A DNA stretch of 58,072 nucleotides from Lachnospiraceae bacterium (GCA_017482485.1 JAFUMV010000129.1:1-58072), one strand, 5' to 3'; counted from the first letter of the stretch, positions 16,750-28,800 are shown. The notes: generated from the sequence alone by a model not told the origin. Translations and numbers: made by a program.

Positions 16750-18516
16750 ATGAAAAAACTGCTCAAATATCTGAAAGGATATGAAAAAGAAACCGTTCTT
16801 GCTCCGCTTTTTAAAATGCTGGAAGCGCTGTTTGAACTGTTTGTGCCGTTGGTTATGGCGGCGATCATCGATACCGGCATTGCAAATCAGGATCGGGGAT
16901 ATGTATTTAAGATGAGCGCGATTCTGATCGCTCTTGCGATGATCGGTCTGGTGTGTTCCATTACAGCACAGTTTTTTGCCGCAAAGGCGGCAACGGGATT
17001 CTCCACGAAGTTAAGACATGCGCTTTTTGAGCACATTCAGAGCCTGTCCTATACGGAAATGGATACTGTGGGAACCTCTACGCTGATTACCCGGATGACC
17101 AGCGATATCAATCAGGTGCAGTCCGGCGTGAATCTGGTGCTCCGCCTTTTTCTGCGGTCACCTTTCATCGTATTCGGTGCGATGATCATGGCTTTTACCG
17201 TGGATGTGAAAGCCGCATGGACCTTTGTGGTGACAATTCCTCTTTTGTCCATCGTGGTTTTCGGCATCATGCTGTGGACCATGCCCATGTATAAAAAGGT
17301 GCAGGCAGCGCTGGATAAGGTGCTGGGCCTGACCCGGGAAAATCTGACCGGTGTACGGGTCATCCGCGCATTTAACAAAGAAGAGGAGGAGTGGAATCAT
17401 TTTCAGAAAGAAAATGAGACCTTGACCGACCTTCAGAAGTTTGTCGGCAGAATTTCCGGCCTCATGAATCCTGTTACATATGTGATTGTAAACTGTGCCA
17501 TCGTGGTGCTGTTATATACCGGTGCCATCCGGGTGGATTTTGGCGTGCTGACTCAGGGGCAGGTGGTGGCTCTGGTAAACTATATGTCCCAGATTCTGGT
17601 GGAACTGGTGAAGCTGGCCAATCTGATCATCACCGTGACCAAGGCGATCGCCTGCGGCAATCGCATTCAGAATGTTATGGAAATGGAAAACAGCCTGATA
17701 GGGGGCGTGCAGGATGTTGCAGGAGAATGTTCGGTAGAGTTTGATCATGTTGGCCTCACTTACGCAGGAGCGGGACAGGAATCTCTGACGGATATCAGCT
17801 TTCAGGCAAAAGCAGGGCAGACAATCGGCATCATCGGAGGAACAGGTTCCGGAAAGTCAAGCCTTGTGAATTTGATTCCCCGTTTTTATGATGTCACAAA
17901 AGGCAGTGTTTTGATCAACGGCAAAAATGTAAAAGAATACGATGTGGAGAAGCTGCGTGAGAAGATCGGTATTGTACCGCAGAAAGCGGTGCTCTTTGCC
18001 GGAACGGTAGCGGATAACCTGCGCTGGGGAAAAGAGGATGCCACGGAGGAAGAAATGTGGAAGGCGCTCGAAATTTCCCAGGCAAAAGAGTTTGTGGAAA
18101 AGAAGGATGGCAGGCTGCAGTTTAAAATCGCTCAGGGCGGCAAGAATCTTTCCGGCGGTCAGAGACAGCGCCTTACCATTGCTAGAGCCCTGACCCGCAG
18201 GCCGGAAATTCTGATTTTGGATGACAGTGCATCCGCGCTGGATTTCGCAACGGATGCGGCGCTTCGCCGGGCACTTCGGGAAATGGAAGATAGCCCCATC
18301 ATTTTTATCGTATCCCAGAGGACTTCATCCATTCAGCATGCGGATCAGATTGTGGTGCTGGATGACGGAAATGTAGCAGGGTTGGGCACCCATCAGGAGC
18401 TGCTTGACAGCTGTCCTGTTTATCAGGAAATTTATTATTCCCAGTTTGAACAAAGCAAAGCGGATGGCGATGGAACTGCAAAACATAATGCAAACGGAAG
18501 AAAGGAGGCAAAATAA
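16750..18516 (+). CDS. ABC exporter half-transporter, degenerate-site subunit
   Basis: A 588-residue type IV ABC exporter subunit: six membrane helices in about the first 310 residues, then the nucleotide-binding domain with Walker A GGTGSGKSS, signature LSGGQRQRL and Walker B ILILDDSASALD. The catalytic Glu after Walker B is Asp, and the switch His is Gln (IVSQRTSS), as in the non-catalytic half of TM287/288- or BmrCD-type heterodimers. AAGGAG precedes the ATG at 16750; the open frame upstream is spurious. Its stop is directly followed by the partner gene. It likely exports drugs, lipids or peptides. Confidence 0.9.
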   Translation: MKKLLKYLKGYEKETVLAPLFKMLEALFELFVPLVMAAIIDTGIANQDRGYVFKMSAILIALAMIGLVCSITAQFFAAKAATGFSTKLRHALFEHIQSLSYTEMDTVGTSTLITRMTSDINQVQSGVNLVLRLFLRSPFIVFGAMIMAFTVDVKAAWTFVVTIPLLSIVVFGIMLWTMPMYKKVQAALDKVLGLTRENLTGVRVIRAFNKEEEEWNHFQKENETLTDLQKFVGRISGLMNPVTYVIVNCAIVVLLYTGAIRVDFGVLTQGQVVALVNYMSQILVELVKLANLIITVTKAIACGNRIQNVMEMENSLIGGVQDVAGECSVEFDHVGLTYAGAGQESLTDISFQAKAGQTIGIIGGTGSGKSSLVNLIPRFYDVTKGSVLINGKNVKEYDVEKLREKIGIVPQKAVLFAGTVADNLRWGKEDATEEEMWKALEISQAKEFVEKKDGRLQFKIAQGGKNLSGGQRQRLTIARALTRRPEILILDDSASALDFATDAALRRALREMEDSPIIFIVSQRTSSIQHADQIVVLDDGNVAGLGTHQELLDSCPVYQEIYYSQFEQSKADGDGTAKHNANGRKEAK

Positions 18517-20271
18517 ATGGCGAAAAAAATGGATTCCAAACAGATGCAGACGCTCAAAAAAGTGCTGCGCTATATGAAGCCTTATCGGTTTTTGCTCATT
18601 CTTTCCGTACTGCTTGCAACGGTAACGGTAGCTTCCACGCTGTATTTTCCGCTGCTGACCGGTGATGCGGTGGATTATATTCTGGGCCCTGGAAAAGTGG
18701 ACTTTACGTCTCTGTATTCCATTCTGAAAAAAATGGGGCTGGTGATCGCCGTTACCGCGCTGGCACAGTGGCTCATGAACGTGATCAATAACAAGATGAC
18801 ATATCAGATTGTACGTGACATCCGGAATGAAGCTTTCAAAAAGATCGAGATTCTGCCGTTGAAATATATTGACGGGCGTTCTCACGGTGAAATTGTCAGC
18901 CGTGTGATCGCCGATGTGGACCAGTTTGCGGACGGCCTTCTGATGGGCTTTACCCAGCTGTTTTCGGGTGTGATTACCATTCTGGGAACGCTGTGCTTTA
19001 TGCTCAGCATCAACGTGGCGATCACAATGGTGGTGCTCTTTGTAACACCGGTTTCTTTATTTGTAGCCTCCTTCATTGCAAAAAAGACCTTCACCATGTT
19101 CAAACTCCAGTCGGAAGCCAGAGGAGAGCAGACCGGTTTGATCGATGAAATGATCGGAAATCAGAAGGTGGTTCAGGCTTTTTCTCATGAGGATGAGGCG
19201 CTGGAAAAATTTGATGAAATCAATGGAAGACTGCAGAAATATTCCCTGCAGGCGATTTTCTTTTCATCCATCACCAATCCTGCCACCCGTTTCGTCAACA
19301 GTCTGGTATATGCAGGCGTGGGAATCACCGGTGCCCTGGCAGCGATCAGCGGGCATCTGAGCGTGGGACAGCTGTCCTGTTTTTTAAGTTATGCAAACCA
19401 GTACACCAAGCCCTTTAATGAAATTTCCGGTGTCGTGACAGAACTGCAGAATGCCATTGCCTGTGCGGGCCGGGTCTTTGAGCTGATTGAAGAAACACCT
19501 CAGACGCCGGAGGCAGAGAATGCAGTAGTCCTTAACAACATCAAAGGACAGGTGGAACTGGAAAACGTGGACTTCTCTTATACGAAACAGCAGAGGCTGA
19601 TTGAGAATTTCAATCTTTCCGTAAAGCCCGGCCAGCGGGTTGCCATTGTAGGCCCCACCGGCTGTGGAAAAACCACAATAATCAATCTGCTGATGCGTTT
19701 TTACGATGTCAATTCCGGCGCCGTGAAGGTAGAAGATGTGGATATCCGGGAATTGACCCGAAAAAGCCTGCGGGCCGGCTACGGCATGGTACTTCAGGAA
19801 ACCTGGCTGCGTGCCGGAACCATTCGGGAAAATATCGTAATCGGCAAACCGGATGCTACGGACGAAGAGGTGATTGCAGCGGCAAAGGCCTGTCACGCTC
19901 ACAGTTTTATCAAACGACTGCCCCACGGCTATGACACCGTGATCGGAGAAGACGGCGGCAGCCTCTCTCAGGGACAGAAACAGCTTCTGTGCATCACCCG
20001 ACTGATGCTGTGCAGACCGCCTATGCTGATTCTGGACGAAGCAACGTCCTCCATTGATACCCGAACGGAAATCAAGATACAGAATGCATTTGCCAAACTG
20101 ATGGAGGGCCGCACAAGCTTCATCGTAGCGCACCGACTTTCTACCATCCGCAGCGCTGATATCATTCTTGTCATGAAAGACGGACATATTATCGAGCAGG
20201 GCAATCATGAAACACTTTTAAAACAAAACGGTTTTTATGCGCAGCTGTATAACAGTCAGTATTCCTATTGA
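18517..20271 (+). CDS. ABC exporter half-transporter, catalytic subunit
   Basis: A 584-residue partner of the preceding protein. Six membrane helices are followed by a nucleotide-binding domain with Walker A GPTGCGKTT, Walker B MLILDEATSSID (Glu intact) and switch His in IVAHRLSTI. Its own signature is LSQGQKQLL instead of LSGGQ. That is the expected complement: this altered signature faces the degenerate Walker B of subunit one, leaving one canonical ATP site in the heterodimer. AAAGGAGG overlaps the end of the first gene. A 14-bp palindrome follows the stop. Confidence 0.9.
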   Translation: MAKKMDSKQMQTLKKVLRYMKPYRFLLILSVLLATVTVASTLYFPLLTGDAVDYILGPGKVDFTSLYSILKKMGLVIAVTALAQWLMNVINNKMTYQIVRDIRNEAFKKIEILPLKYIDGRSHGEIVSRVIADVDQFADGLLMGFTQLFSGVITILGTLCFMLSINVAITMVVLFVTPVSLFVASFIAKKTFTMFKLQSEARGEQTGLIDEMIGNQKVVQAFSHEDEALEKFDEINGRLQKYSLQAIFFSSITNPATRFVNSLVYAGVGITGALAAISGHLSVGQLSCFLSYANQYTKPFNEISGVVTELQNAIACAGRVFELIEETPQTPEAENAVVLNNIKGQVELENVDFSYTKQQRLIENFNLSVKPGQRVAIVGPTGCGKTTIINLLMRFYDVNSGAVKVEDVDIRELTRKSLRAGYGMVLQETWLRAGTIRENIVIGKPDATDEEVIAAAKACHAHSFIKRLPHGYDTVIGEDGGSLSQGQKQLLCITRLMLCRPPMLILDEATSSIDTRTEIKIQNAFAKLMEGRTSFIVAHRLSTIRSADIILVMKDGHIIEQGNHETLLKQNGFYAQLYNSQYSY

Positions 20272-20292
20272 GAAAAGCTGTACAACATGAAA

Positions 20293-20321
20293 GAGGCACA
20301 GGAATTAAATTCCTGTGCCTC
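20293..20321. terminator. Palindrome between convergent genes, likely bidirectional terminator
   Basis: GAGGCACAGGAATT and its exact complement are separated by one base. It lies between the exporter gene and the convergent pfp gene. Flanking T-runs are short on both strands. Confidence 0.6.
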
Positions 20322-20354
20322 AAAAATATTTACCCTGATTTTTGATAGGACAAT

Positions 20355-22016
20355 TTATTTTGCCTGCTCAAGAGCAAGAGTTACAGTTGTGAGATCACAA
20401 ACTTCTGCAGGGCCGTAGTACTGAATTGCACCCGGATATACGAAGCAGGTGTCAACTGCCCACTCTTCACGGTGAGCTTCGAAGAATTTGAAAGGCTTTC
20501 CTTCCAGTTCAACGAGAGCTTTTTTGATAACCGGCTTATCTTCGCCATGTCTTCTTTCGATGTTCATCATCTTGGTGATGGGCATACCGCCTGCAACCCA
20601 TTCGCTTGCCGGCTGAGACAGGTTGGAGATCTTGGACAGATAACCATTGTAACCATACTGAATCAGCATGAATGCATTGTATCCTAAGGAGTAGCAGTAG
20701 TCAGCATCGAAGTTGGAAGGGAAAGCGCATCTTCCTTCATATCCTAAGAAGTGATGAAGTGCACTGAATTTACCCTTATATGTGCCTGCTGCTTTTCTTG
20801 CTGCCAGCTTGTCTTTTACAAGAGCAGAGAATAATTTCTCAGACTCAATCAGAGAAACCTGTACGTTTCCGTGAGGATCTCTTTCCAGGAATAACTGCTG
20901 CTGAATTGCTTCAGGAAGGATTGCGAATACATCCATGGACTCTTTGGTTAAACCGTTTTCAATGAATGCGTATTTTTCTTTCCAGGTAGGAAGTGCATTG
21001 AAAGCATCCGCTTTGCTTCCTGCAAGGAGTTCGTTGATCTCCTGAATTAATACGGAGAATTCGGGAACGAATTCAACAACACCTTCGGGGATGATTGCAA
21101 CACCGAAGTTCATTCCGTTAGCGGCTCTCTTTTCTACAGAATCTGCGATGTAATCAGCGATCTGAGAAAGAGACATTTTCTTTTCTGCAACTTCTTCAGA
21201 AATCAGGCAGATGTTGGGCTGTGTCTCAAGCGCACATTCCAGAGCTACGTGAGAAGCGCTGCGTCCCATAACCTTAACAAAGTGCCAGTATTTCTTAGCG
21301 GAGTTTGCATCTCTTTCGATGTTTCCGATAATTTCGCTGTAGGTCTTTGTTGCGGTATCGAAACCGAAAGAACATTCGATATCTTCGTTCTTTAAGTCGC
21401 CATCGATTGTTTTAGGGCATCCGATTACCTGAACACCTGTGTTGTGAGCTGCAAAGTATTCTGCAAGAACAGCAGCGTTGGTATTGGAGTCATCACCGCC
21501 GATGATAACGATTGCTGTAATGCCATGTTTCTTACATACTTCAGCAACGATAGCGAACTGTTCGTTTGTTTCAAGCTTTGTTCTGCCGGAGCCGATAATG
21601 TCAAAGCCGCCTGTATTTCTGTACTGGTCGATATATTCGTCATCAAAAATGATGTAATCATCTTCGATCAGTCCGCTGGGGCCGCCCTTGAAACCGTAAA
21701 GAACGTTTTCTTTGTTTGTTGCTTTTAAAGCATCATATAATCCACAGATAACGTTGTGTCCGCCGGGAGCCTGTCCGCCGGAAAGGATAACACCTACCAC
21801 CTGCTTTTTCGCCTCGGAAGTGTTCTGCCCTTTCTGGAAAGTGATTTCCTTTTTACCATAAGTATTGGGAAAAAGAGCTTTGATTTTTTCCTGATCAGCT
21901 ACACTCTGAGTTTCTGCACCTTCATTAACACAAATATCTGCAATGCCGTTTCTCAGCATTCCAGGAAGTTTTGGTGTATACTCATATCTGGCTTTCTGTA
22001 ATGATGAAATTTTCAT
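20355..22016 (-). CDS. pfp: Diphosphate--fructose-6-phosphate 1-phosphotransferase
   Basis: A 553-residue long-form (plant beta-like) PPi-dependent phosphofructokinase. Signs of PPi rather than ATP use are the GGDDS motif (Asp where ATP enzymes have Gly) and PKTIDGDL (Lys where ATP enzymes have Gly). [10 protein letters not shown] and [12 protein letters not shown] complete the active-site set. It reversibly interconverts fructose 6-phosphate and fructose 1,6-bisphosphate using pyrophosphate, saving ATP in glycolysis; this is common in anaerobes. AAAGGAG precedes the ATG. The codon choice is strongly biased, suggesting high expression. Confidence 0.95.
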   Translation of the reverse strand: MKISSLQKARYEYTPKLPGMLRNGIADICVNEGAETQSVADQEKIKALFPNTYGKKEITFQKGQNTSEAKKQVVGVILSGGQAPGGHNVICGLYDALKATNKENVLYGFKGGPSGLIEDDYIIFDDEYIDQYRNTGGFDIIGSGRTKLETNEQFAIVAEVCKKHGITAIVIIGGDDSNTNAAVLAEYFAAHNTGVQVIGCPKTIDGDLKNEDIECSFGFDTATKTYSEIIGNIERDANSAKKYWHFVKVMGRSASHVALECALETQPNICLISEEVAEKKMSLSQIADYIADSVEKRAANGMNFGVAIIPEGVVEFVPEFSVLIQEINELLAGSKADAFNALPTWKEKYAFIENGLTKESMDVFAILPEAIQQQLFLERDPHGNVQVSLIESEKLFSALVKDKLAARKAAGTYKGKFSALHHFLGYEGRCAFPSNFDADYCYSLGYNAFMLIQYGYNGYLSKISNLSQPASEWVAGGMPITKMMNIERRHGEDKPVIKKALVELEGKPFKFFEAHREEWAVDTCFVYPGAIQYYGPAEVCDLTTVTLALEQAK

Positions 22017-22089
22017 AACTACATCTCCTTTAAAAATTTTTTCAGCATCATTTTAATATATTTTGTTCATAAAGTAAACCGTTGTGATG

Positions 22090-22120
22090 GAAAAATCGTG
22101 CTTTCATAAAGTGATTTTTC
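22090..22120. repeat. Inverted repeat upstream of pfp
   Basis: GAAAAATC and GATTTTTC are exact complements 15 bases apart, about 75 bases upstream of the pfp start. It could be an operator or an RNA hairpin; no partner is known. Confidence 0.35.
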
Positions 22121-22267
22121 AATTTCACGGTGCTGTGATGCCCTGAATTTAAGGTTTTACAGAGTATTTTTGCGCTTTCGGCTCATAAAAGCCGGGCAAG
22201 CAGCACCAGAGGTCGCTTCCCACGTTCATAAAGAAACTGAAAAACAATAATTCAGAATACACACGTA

Positions 22268-22688
22268 CTGCCCGGGTAACAGCTTCAGCCTTTTGTTTGG
22301 CCAGTTTAACTGCCGGGGTATATACGATTGAAACTGCCGAAAATACCCCGATTTCCTTTAAATATCATTAAATAATACAGGGATGAGGGTATATGGAAGC
22401 GAATATTCCGAAAATACCCCGGAAAGCGTGTAAATACGGGGCAATTCTGAGAAGTTTGAACCTATATACCCCCAGAAGCCATCGAATCCTGGCAAAACAC
22501 GCTATTTGGGGGTATTTTAGAAGAAAAAATCTGTATATGCCCTGGGACTGGCAATTATAATAGTACCCCATATACCGGACTCCCCAAGTTTTTTATAACC
22601 GGGAAGGATGAATCATATTTGCCGGTAATTTCTGTGGAACCTGCCCGAAATCATAGAAGGTGAAATTGTTGCCTGCCCGGGTAACAGC
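22268..22688. repeat. Noncoding 0.7-kb gap with a 16-base direct repeat flanking an inserted element
   Basis: The stretch 22017-22712 holds no convincing gene. CTGCCCGGGTAACAGC occurs at 22268-22283 and again at 22673-22688. Between them are many GGTATAT/ACCCC blocks in alternating orientation and the R2 element. The direct repeats could be target or recombination sites, or binding sites for a regulator of the surface gene that starts downstream. Confidence 0.5.
22384..22583. repeat. 200-bp interspersed element R2, copy A
   Basis: It begins GAGGGTATATGG and ends CCATATACCGGACTCC; GGTATATGG (22388-22396) and CCATATACC (22568-22576) are exact inverted ends 189 bases apart. A second copy with the same ends and spacing lies at 57421-57619, sharing the 20-base 3' end. 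No open frame suggests a transposase, so it behaves like a small MITE or structured RNA element. Confidence 0.65.
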
Positions 22689-22712
22689 AGTGAAATTCCT
22701 TATGTACGGATC

Positions 22713-22740
22713 TTGACATTAAAAATACATGTATTATACT
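22713..22740 (+). promoter_or_regulatory. Sigma-A promoter of the first giant surface protein
   Basis: TTGACA (22713-22718), a 16-base spacer and TATACT (22735-22740). The promoter shows that a possible upstream TTG start at 22713 is not the real start. Confidence 0.7.
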
Positions 22741-22791
22741 TTGAAAAAGAACATATTTATTGTAATCATATGCCGCTGGGTGAGATATATC

Positions 22792-22806
22792 ATCCGGCTT
22801 TTAGTG
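22792..22806 (+). promoter_or_regulatory. Leader motif shared by the three giant surface genes (copy 1)
   Basis: ATCCGGCTTTTAGTG lies in the leader 36 bases before the start codon. It recurs 41 bases before the other two giant genes, while the surrounding leaders differ. Confidence 0.6.
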
Positions 22807-22841
22807 CTGGAATTGGATGGAGTTTGCAGGAGGATATGAAC

Positions 22842-25800
22842 GTGCTGCCAAATGAAGTGAAATCACAGAAAAGAAAGAAACACAGCTGGAAAGGAATAGC
22901 TGCCGGATTAATGGCATCGGTTCTGATTTTTTTAAACAGTGCGCCGACGCAGCCGGTGTCTGCGATGGGACAGGGCGTGCAGGCAATAGAACAGGATGTA
23001 TCCGAGATAGATCAGGCGGTGCTGTGCGGCTATACGGAACACATACATGATGACAGCTGCTACAGTACAAAAGAGAGCCAAACATGCGAAGTGAGCGGCG
23101 ATGTGCTGCATACTCATGATGAACTCTGTTTTGATGAGGCAGGGCAGCTTCGCTGCACGCTGGAAGAAAAGGAAGAACATATACACACAGAGGCCTGTTA
23201 TGAGATTAGAAAAGACACTAACGAAGACAGAGAAAATCAGTCCGCCTCTGAACAGGAAGCTTCGCAGTCTGAAAGCTTTCCGGAAAGCGAAAGTACTCCG
23301 GAAAGCATAGGCGCGTCGGAAAGCGGAAGTACTCCGGAAAGCACAGGTGCGCCGGAAAACGAAAGTGCTCCGGAAAGCGCAGGCGCGCCGGAAAACGAAA
23401 GTGCTCCGGAAAGCACAGCCTCTTCGGAAAGCGAAAGTATCCCCTCGCCGGAAAGCTCCCATGCGCACACGGCGGATTGCTATGGGGTGGATTACGATGT
23501 TTTGAACTGTGAGTTAGAGGAAGCAGAAGGCCACACGCACAGCGATGACTGTTATGGAAAGAAGCTGATTTGCCAACAGGAAGCAGAAGCCCAGTCAGAA
23601 GGCAATGCATTCTTTTCTGATGAACAGCAAAAACTGCCGGAAAGCAGTGAAGAACAGCCAGGCGAAGAAGAAAGCCTGCCGGAAAGCAGCGAAGAACAGC
23701 CAAGTGAGAATGAAAGCCTGCCGGAAAGCGAAGAAAAAATTCTGATCTGCGGCAAAGAAGAGATCATTGCGCATGAACATACGAAAGACTGCTATGAGGG
23801 GGAAATGCTGATCTGCGAGCAGACCGAAATCATAACCCATCAGCATGAGGAATCCTGCTTTTCGAGCAAAAAACTGACCTGTGAGCTTAAAGAACATACC
23901 CACAGTGCAGAGTGCTATCTGGGAAGAGAACTCACCGAAGAGGAACACAAGCAAATCGATGAGGTGATTGACTTAATTGATGCCCTTCCCGCCAGTGAGG
24001 AAATCGAAGCGAGGATTGCAGAATATGAGGATGCCGAGGATGAAGACGGCCTGACCGAATATCTGACTCAGGTAAAAAAGCAGACGGTCAAAGCGTGGAA
24101 AGCGTATGATAAGCTGGGCAAGATCCTGCAGCTGAATGTGACCAATTCCGATAAGCTGATGGAATTGGAATGGCTCTGGAGCAGTGCAGCGCTGGAGGAA
24201 GAGGAGAATGATGCATCTGTCATAAAAGAGTCTCTGGACGGTGATTACGCTTATCTGCGCGATGTACAGATCAAAACAGTTTCAGGAAAATCTGCGATCA
24301 AGACGGGAACCTCTCCTTTTGATGCAACAGAAGGCGCAGGAAATGATACCTCTGCGGATGATTTGATTCTGCGCACCTTTGACACGGCAACTTATACAAT
24401 TGAATATTATACGAGCCTGCGCCAGGAAGTTATTGACCAGAACATTTCCGGATACAAACAGGGCCGGGTTTATTTTGAATTCATCCTGCCTCTTTCGGAA
24501 GAAGAAGCGCAGTTTGAAACCGGCAGCATGCTCTGGCTGGAATCTTCCCAGGAAATCAAGTGGGAGAAAAAAACGGTTGATAAGGTGGGACAGGTGCTTC
24601 GGGGCAGCTTTCTGCTGGTGCCAAATGAAGATAACCCGGCGGCTATCGGCGCCAGTCAGAATGAACTCAGCGTTGTGATTCGCGCTCTGCGGATGCAGAA
24701 TGAAGAAAAAATGGTGCCCAAGTTCACGCTTTGGCTGGAATATAATGATGTGGGAACCACCTATGCAGACGGAATCCCTCAGTCTATTGTCACAGACAGC
24801 AAACACAGCTGCACCGGAAAAGATACAGATGAAACGGAGCACGGACAGGAATACAGCACCATAACCGCGCCGGATATTACAATTTCCGCCGCGCCTCTTT
24901 ACAACGTTGCAGTCGTGGAATGCAAAAATGCGCAGAATACGGTGATCGGAACCTATGATTTTAATACCGGCAGCGCAAATGCTGTTAACTACGGAATGGG
25001 CTCACAGTATGGACGCCTCACAGCCAGCGGACTTCTGGTTGAAATCAGAGGAAAGTCGGGCCAGGGACTGCGGGGAGTGGAGCTGCCTTCCACAAAGCAT
25101 CCCATCAAGTTTACCCTGAAATTATCTTCCTATTATAAACCCGCGACCGGGACAACAGACCCCGAAATTGATAAAAACTATCAGGCGCTGCTTTACAGTG
25201 CAGGGGGAAACAGCAGCGGAAACGGTGACAACCCTGACGGACGTAAGGTGGACGCTTACAACAAGTCTGCATTGATGGTTCCATACAACAAACTGGTTGC
25301 CAATTCGGCTTACAAAAGCTGCGCGGACGGCGGCAGCTGGAGCTTTGAGGCAGTGAGCGGTCAGCCGGGAACCTATCAGGTTACGGTTAAGGATTTTAAG
25401 ATTGATACATCCCAGTTCCCGCAGACTTATGTAGACGGCACCACCAGCAGCACGCTGTATTACAATCCGGGTAAGGTCGATAACTGGTGGGATATTGAAA
25501 GAGCGGTATTTTCTGCGGCCGAGCTGTGGGTGGTTCAGCCCTATAACAGCACGGGCGAAGACAAAAACTATATAGTGAATGCCTATGGAGTGGAAGGACA
25601 GTTCTTCACCGAAATCAGTATTTCTGATTTTTCCATGACTTCCGAAAGCGGCACTTCTGTCACCACCCAGACGATTACGACAGATGACAGCGAAAGCTTC
25701 GGTAAATATGTGAAAAATCCGGGTTCCATAGATGCTTATATCGCCTATTTGAAAAACAAACCGGCTTCCTGGGATGATGCGCTGACCGAAGGCGCCGCCA

Positions 25801-28800
25801 GAACGGATAATGACTGGGCAACAGCCGGTCAGGGCGTTACCATCCGTACACACACCGCGTATCGGGATAACGATGGAGAATATCTGGCGGTTGGCTTTGA
25901 TACCCTTGTCAAGTTTGATGACGAGTTTTTTGAACCTGACGGAGACGGAAGTAGCGTTGGATATAAGTTCAATAATACCAGTTATCTGATCAATGGAAGT
26001 TCATGGAGGCTTCTGTGGGCGGCAAAGCCGGATAAGACCGGCTGGACGAATGACGAAGAAATGAAAAAGGCCACAGAGGATGACCTGGTCTATTATACAA
26101 CGCTGGAAGACTTAAAGAATGCGGGCGCGGTTTGTGTCGGTGCGCTGGCGGAATGGCGAGGAGTACAAAGACCCGGCGGTCATAATGTCATGCTTTATCT
26201 TTACGGCCATATCAAAAAGGACTGTCCGCCGAATCAGGTTTACATGACAACCCAGTGCAATTATGCATGGCGCAAAAAAGACGTGCAGAATCTGGTGGCT
26301 GCATATTATAAAACCTCAGCAGAGCAGCTGACGGATTCCCAGTATCTGGAGTATATGACAAAAGTTTTTCCCTCCCGTCAGACGCAAAGTCAGACGATGC
26401 TGGATGGAGAGCATCTTTTTACAGAAGACTATCCTCAGCCCTTCTGGCGCCATGACTACTATTGTACCAACGGCACCGGCAAGATTACGGACACGGGAAG
26501 GGAATATCTGGAAGATACCGGCGGCAGCAGAACCTGCAGTAAAGCAACCTATGATGAAAACGGTTATCATCCCGGAACAGGCGCGAATGCCTACCAGGAC
26601 TCCTGTCTGGTAGTTCCTTATGAAACAACGATTACCAAATCAACGGCGCAGAAAGAAAAAGGGGCCTCCACCGCGAAAAAGGTTTATGACATGAACCAGA
26701 ATCAGAGAACGGTAGACTTTGTTCTCTACCCGAAGATTTCCAGAACGCTGGGAGAAGGTGTATCCGGCGCCGGAACGCTGGAAACGGTGGTTCACGTGGA
26801 AGATACGCTGCCCAAAGGACTGACCTATATCAACGGTTCCGCCTACCTGGGCGGAAGCTATGAACAGGATCCTCTGCATCAGAAGCAGGGAACCATAACC
26901 GGCGGTATTCAGGAACGGGATGGGAAAGACGCAGAAGGAAATTATCTGTTGCAGGAAGAGCTGACAGTCAATGAGGATGGAACGACTACGATACGCTGGA
27001 GTTTTCCTGTCACTGTGAATGCCAACACCCCGGAATGGACAGAGCCGATTCGATTTTCCTGTACCATCGGTACGCCGGGAGATGAAACGACAGACGTGCA
27101 GCACCAGCAGCTTTTGACCAACACGGTAAAAGTATGGTCTGACGGGGAAGCAAAGCGGGAATTTAAGACGGAATACGGAAATGTGGCACAATATGGAATT
27201 CAGATTCAGAAATCCGGCGCGCTGTCATTGTCAAAGCTTGCGGATCAGCTGCTGGTGAACTGGTGGGATCCTATGGGATTCACCATGAATATCGGCAACA
27301 ACTCCAGCACTACCAAAGAAAATGCGGTGATTGTGGAATCAATCCCATGCAATGGAGTCAACGGAACCGCTTTCCATGGAGCGTTGAGGATTACGGAATT
27401 TTCAGCAGGAACGCTGGACTCTGACGCAAACTCGGATACGCTGCTTGCTGATTTTCAATTTTATTATACCAGCGATGAAGCCTATAAAGGCTGTTCCAGT
27501 GCGAGCCTGATTGCCGCCAAAACGGATTTTGCAAACAATGACAAATGGAAAGAACTGATACTGTCTGACGGTGCAAATACGGAAAGCGGACGGCCCTATG
27601 GTTTGTTTAAAACCACAGGGGGAAAAGCCTTTCCGGCAGAAGTGGATCAGACCAGTCAGATTACAGCCATTGTTGCAGTGGGAGATCTGCCGGAAAATAA
27701 GACTCTGAAAATGCATATCACGTTTGCGCTTGCTGAGGGTGAGGCCCAGGATAAGCTGGTCAACTACCTGTCTCAGGAATCTCTGGTTTCTTCTGCCCAG
27801 ACCCAGGTGGTGAACCGCACGCTGGAAGGCCTGGCCTGGAATGATGTGAATGCCAATGGAAAACAGGAGGACAGAGAAAGCAGAATTTCCGGCATTTCGG
27901 TATCTCTGTGGAAGCTGAAAACAAATGGTGATTCATCCAAGGCAGAGGACTATGAGGCATATTGCTATCCGAATTCTCAGACGCAGATCATCATTGAGAC
28001 CGGAAAACAGATCAGCGTTCAGGCGCAGAACAGCACCGCTGCTGCAGATTATGAAGCAGGACGGTACCGGTTTACAGACCTGCCTGCGGGAACCTATGCG
28101 GTGAAATTTACAGGCGGCACCAAGGCAATTAAGGACTATATGGCATCGCCTGCAAACAACATCTTAGATGATTCGCTGGATTCAGACGGAATTGCGGTTT
28201 ATACGGATAATGCGGATCTTGAATGCACCATGATCCGGGGAATTGTTCTAAAAGAAGCAAAAGAGCTGACTTCAGGAACCGGAGAATCCAAGTATCATGA
28301 CAGCGGCTTTTATGATGCGGTTTATGACCTGACTGTCAGCAAAACGGTGGAGGGCAACCTGGGAGACCGAAATCAGGCCTTTGCCTTTGTGATTACACTT
28401 ACGGACAGTAAGAATGCTCCCCTGACAGGAACATTCACCTATACCGGTTCCAGTATGATAGATGGAAAGGAAGATACGGATGGCGGAGCGATTTCTCTGA
28501 ATACGCAGGGAGAAGCGACCGTTTACCTCAAACATGGACAGTCAATCACAATAAAAGGTCTGCCCAAGTACTGTTCTTATAAGGTTGAGGAATCTGACTA
28601 TACCAGCGAGGGGTATGTGACTTCAAAAACAGGTGAGGATGCGTGCACTGGTGTGAAAAGTAATCACGAGGTAAAATTTACCAATATACGACAGGCAACC
28701 CCGCCCACCGGTATCATCGTGGATGTATTACCCTATGCGTTGATGGCCCTGCTTGTCCTTCTGACCGGCGGAACATGGATTTTCTTTTCCGTGAAAAAGA

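Noticed and set aside
22713-22841. N-terminal extension of the first giant surface protein from an upstream TTG at 22713
   Set aside because: The extension overlaps the -35 and -10 boxes of the gene's promoter and does not resemble a signal peptide; the paralogues begin near the WK-containing basic segment.
23026-23920. CRISPR-like or simple tandem DNA repeat in the Cys/His arrays
   Set aside because: The periodicity is at protein level with variable spacing and diverged codons; there are no constant repeats with unique spacers.
25260-25460. Thioester domain as found in streptococcal Cpa
   Set aside because: Cys residues occur in conserved CxDGGSW/CYNGGTW contexts in the bodies, but I cannot find the paired Cys and Gln motifs of thioester domains.
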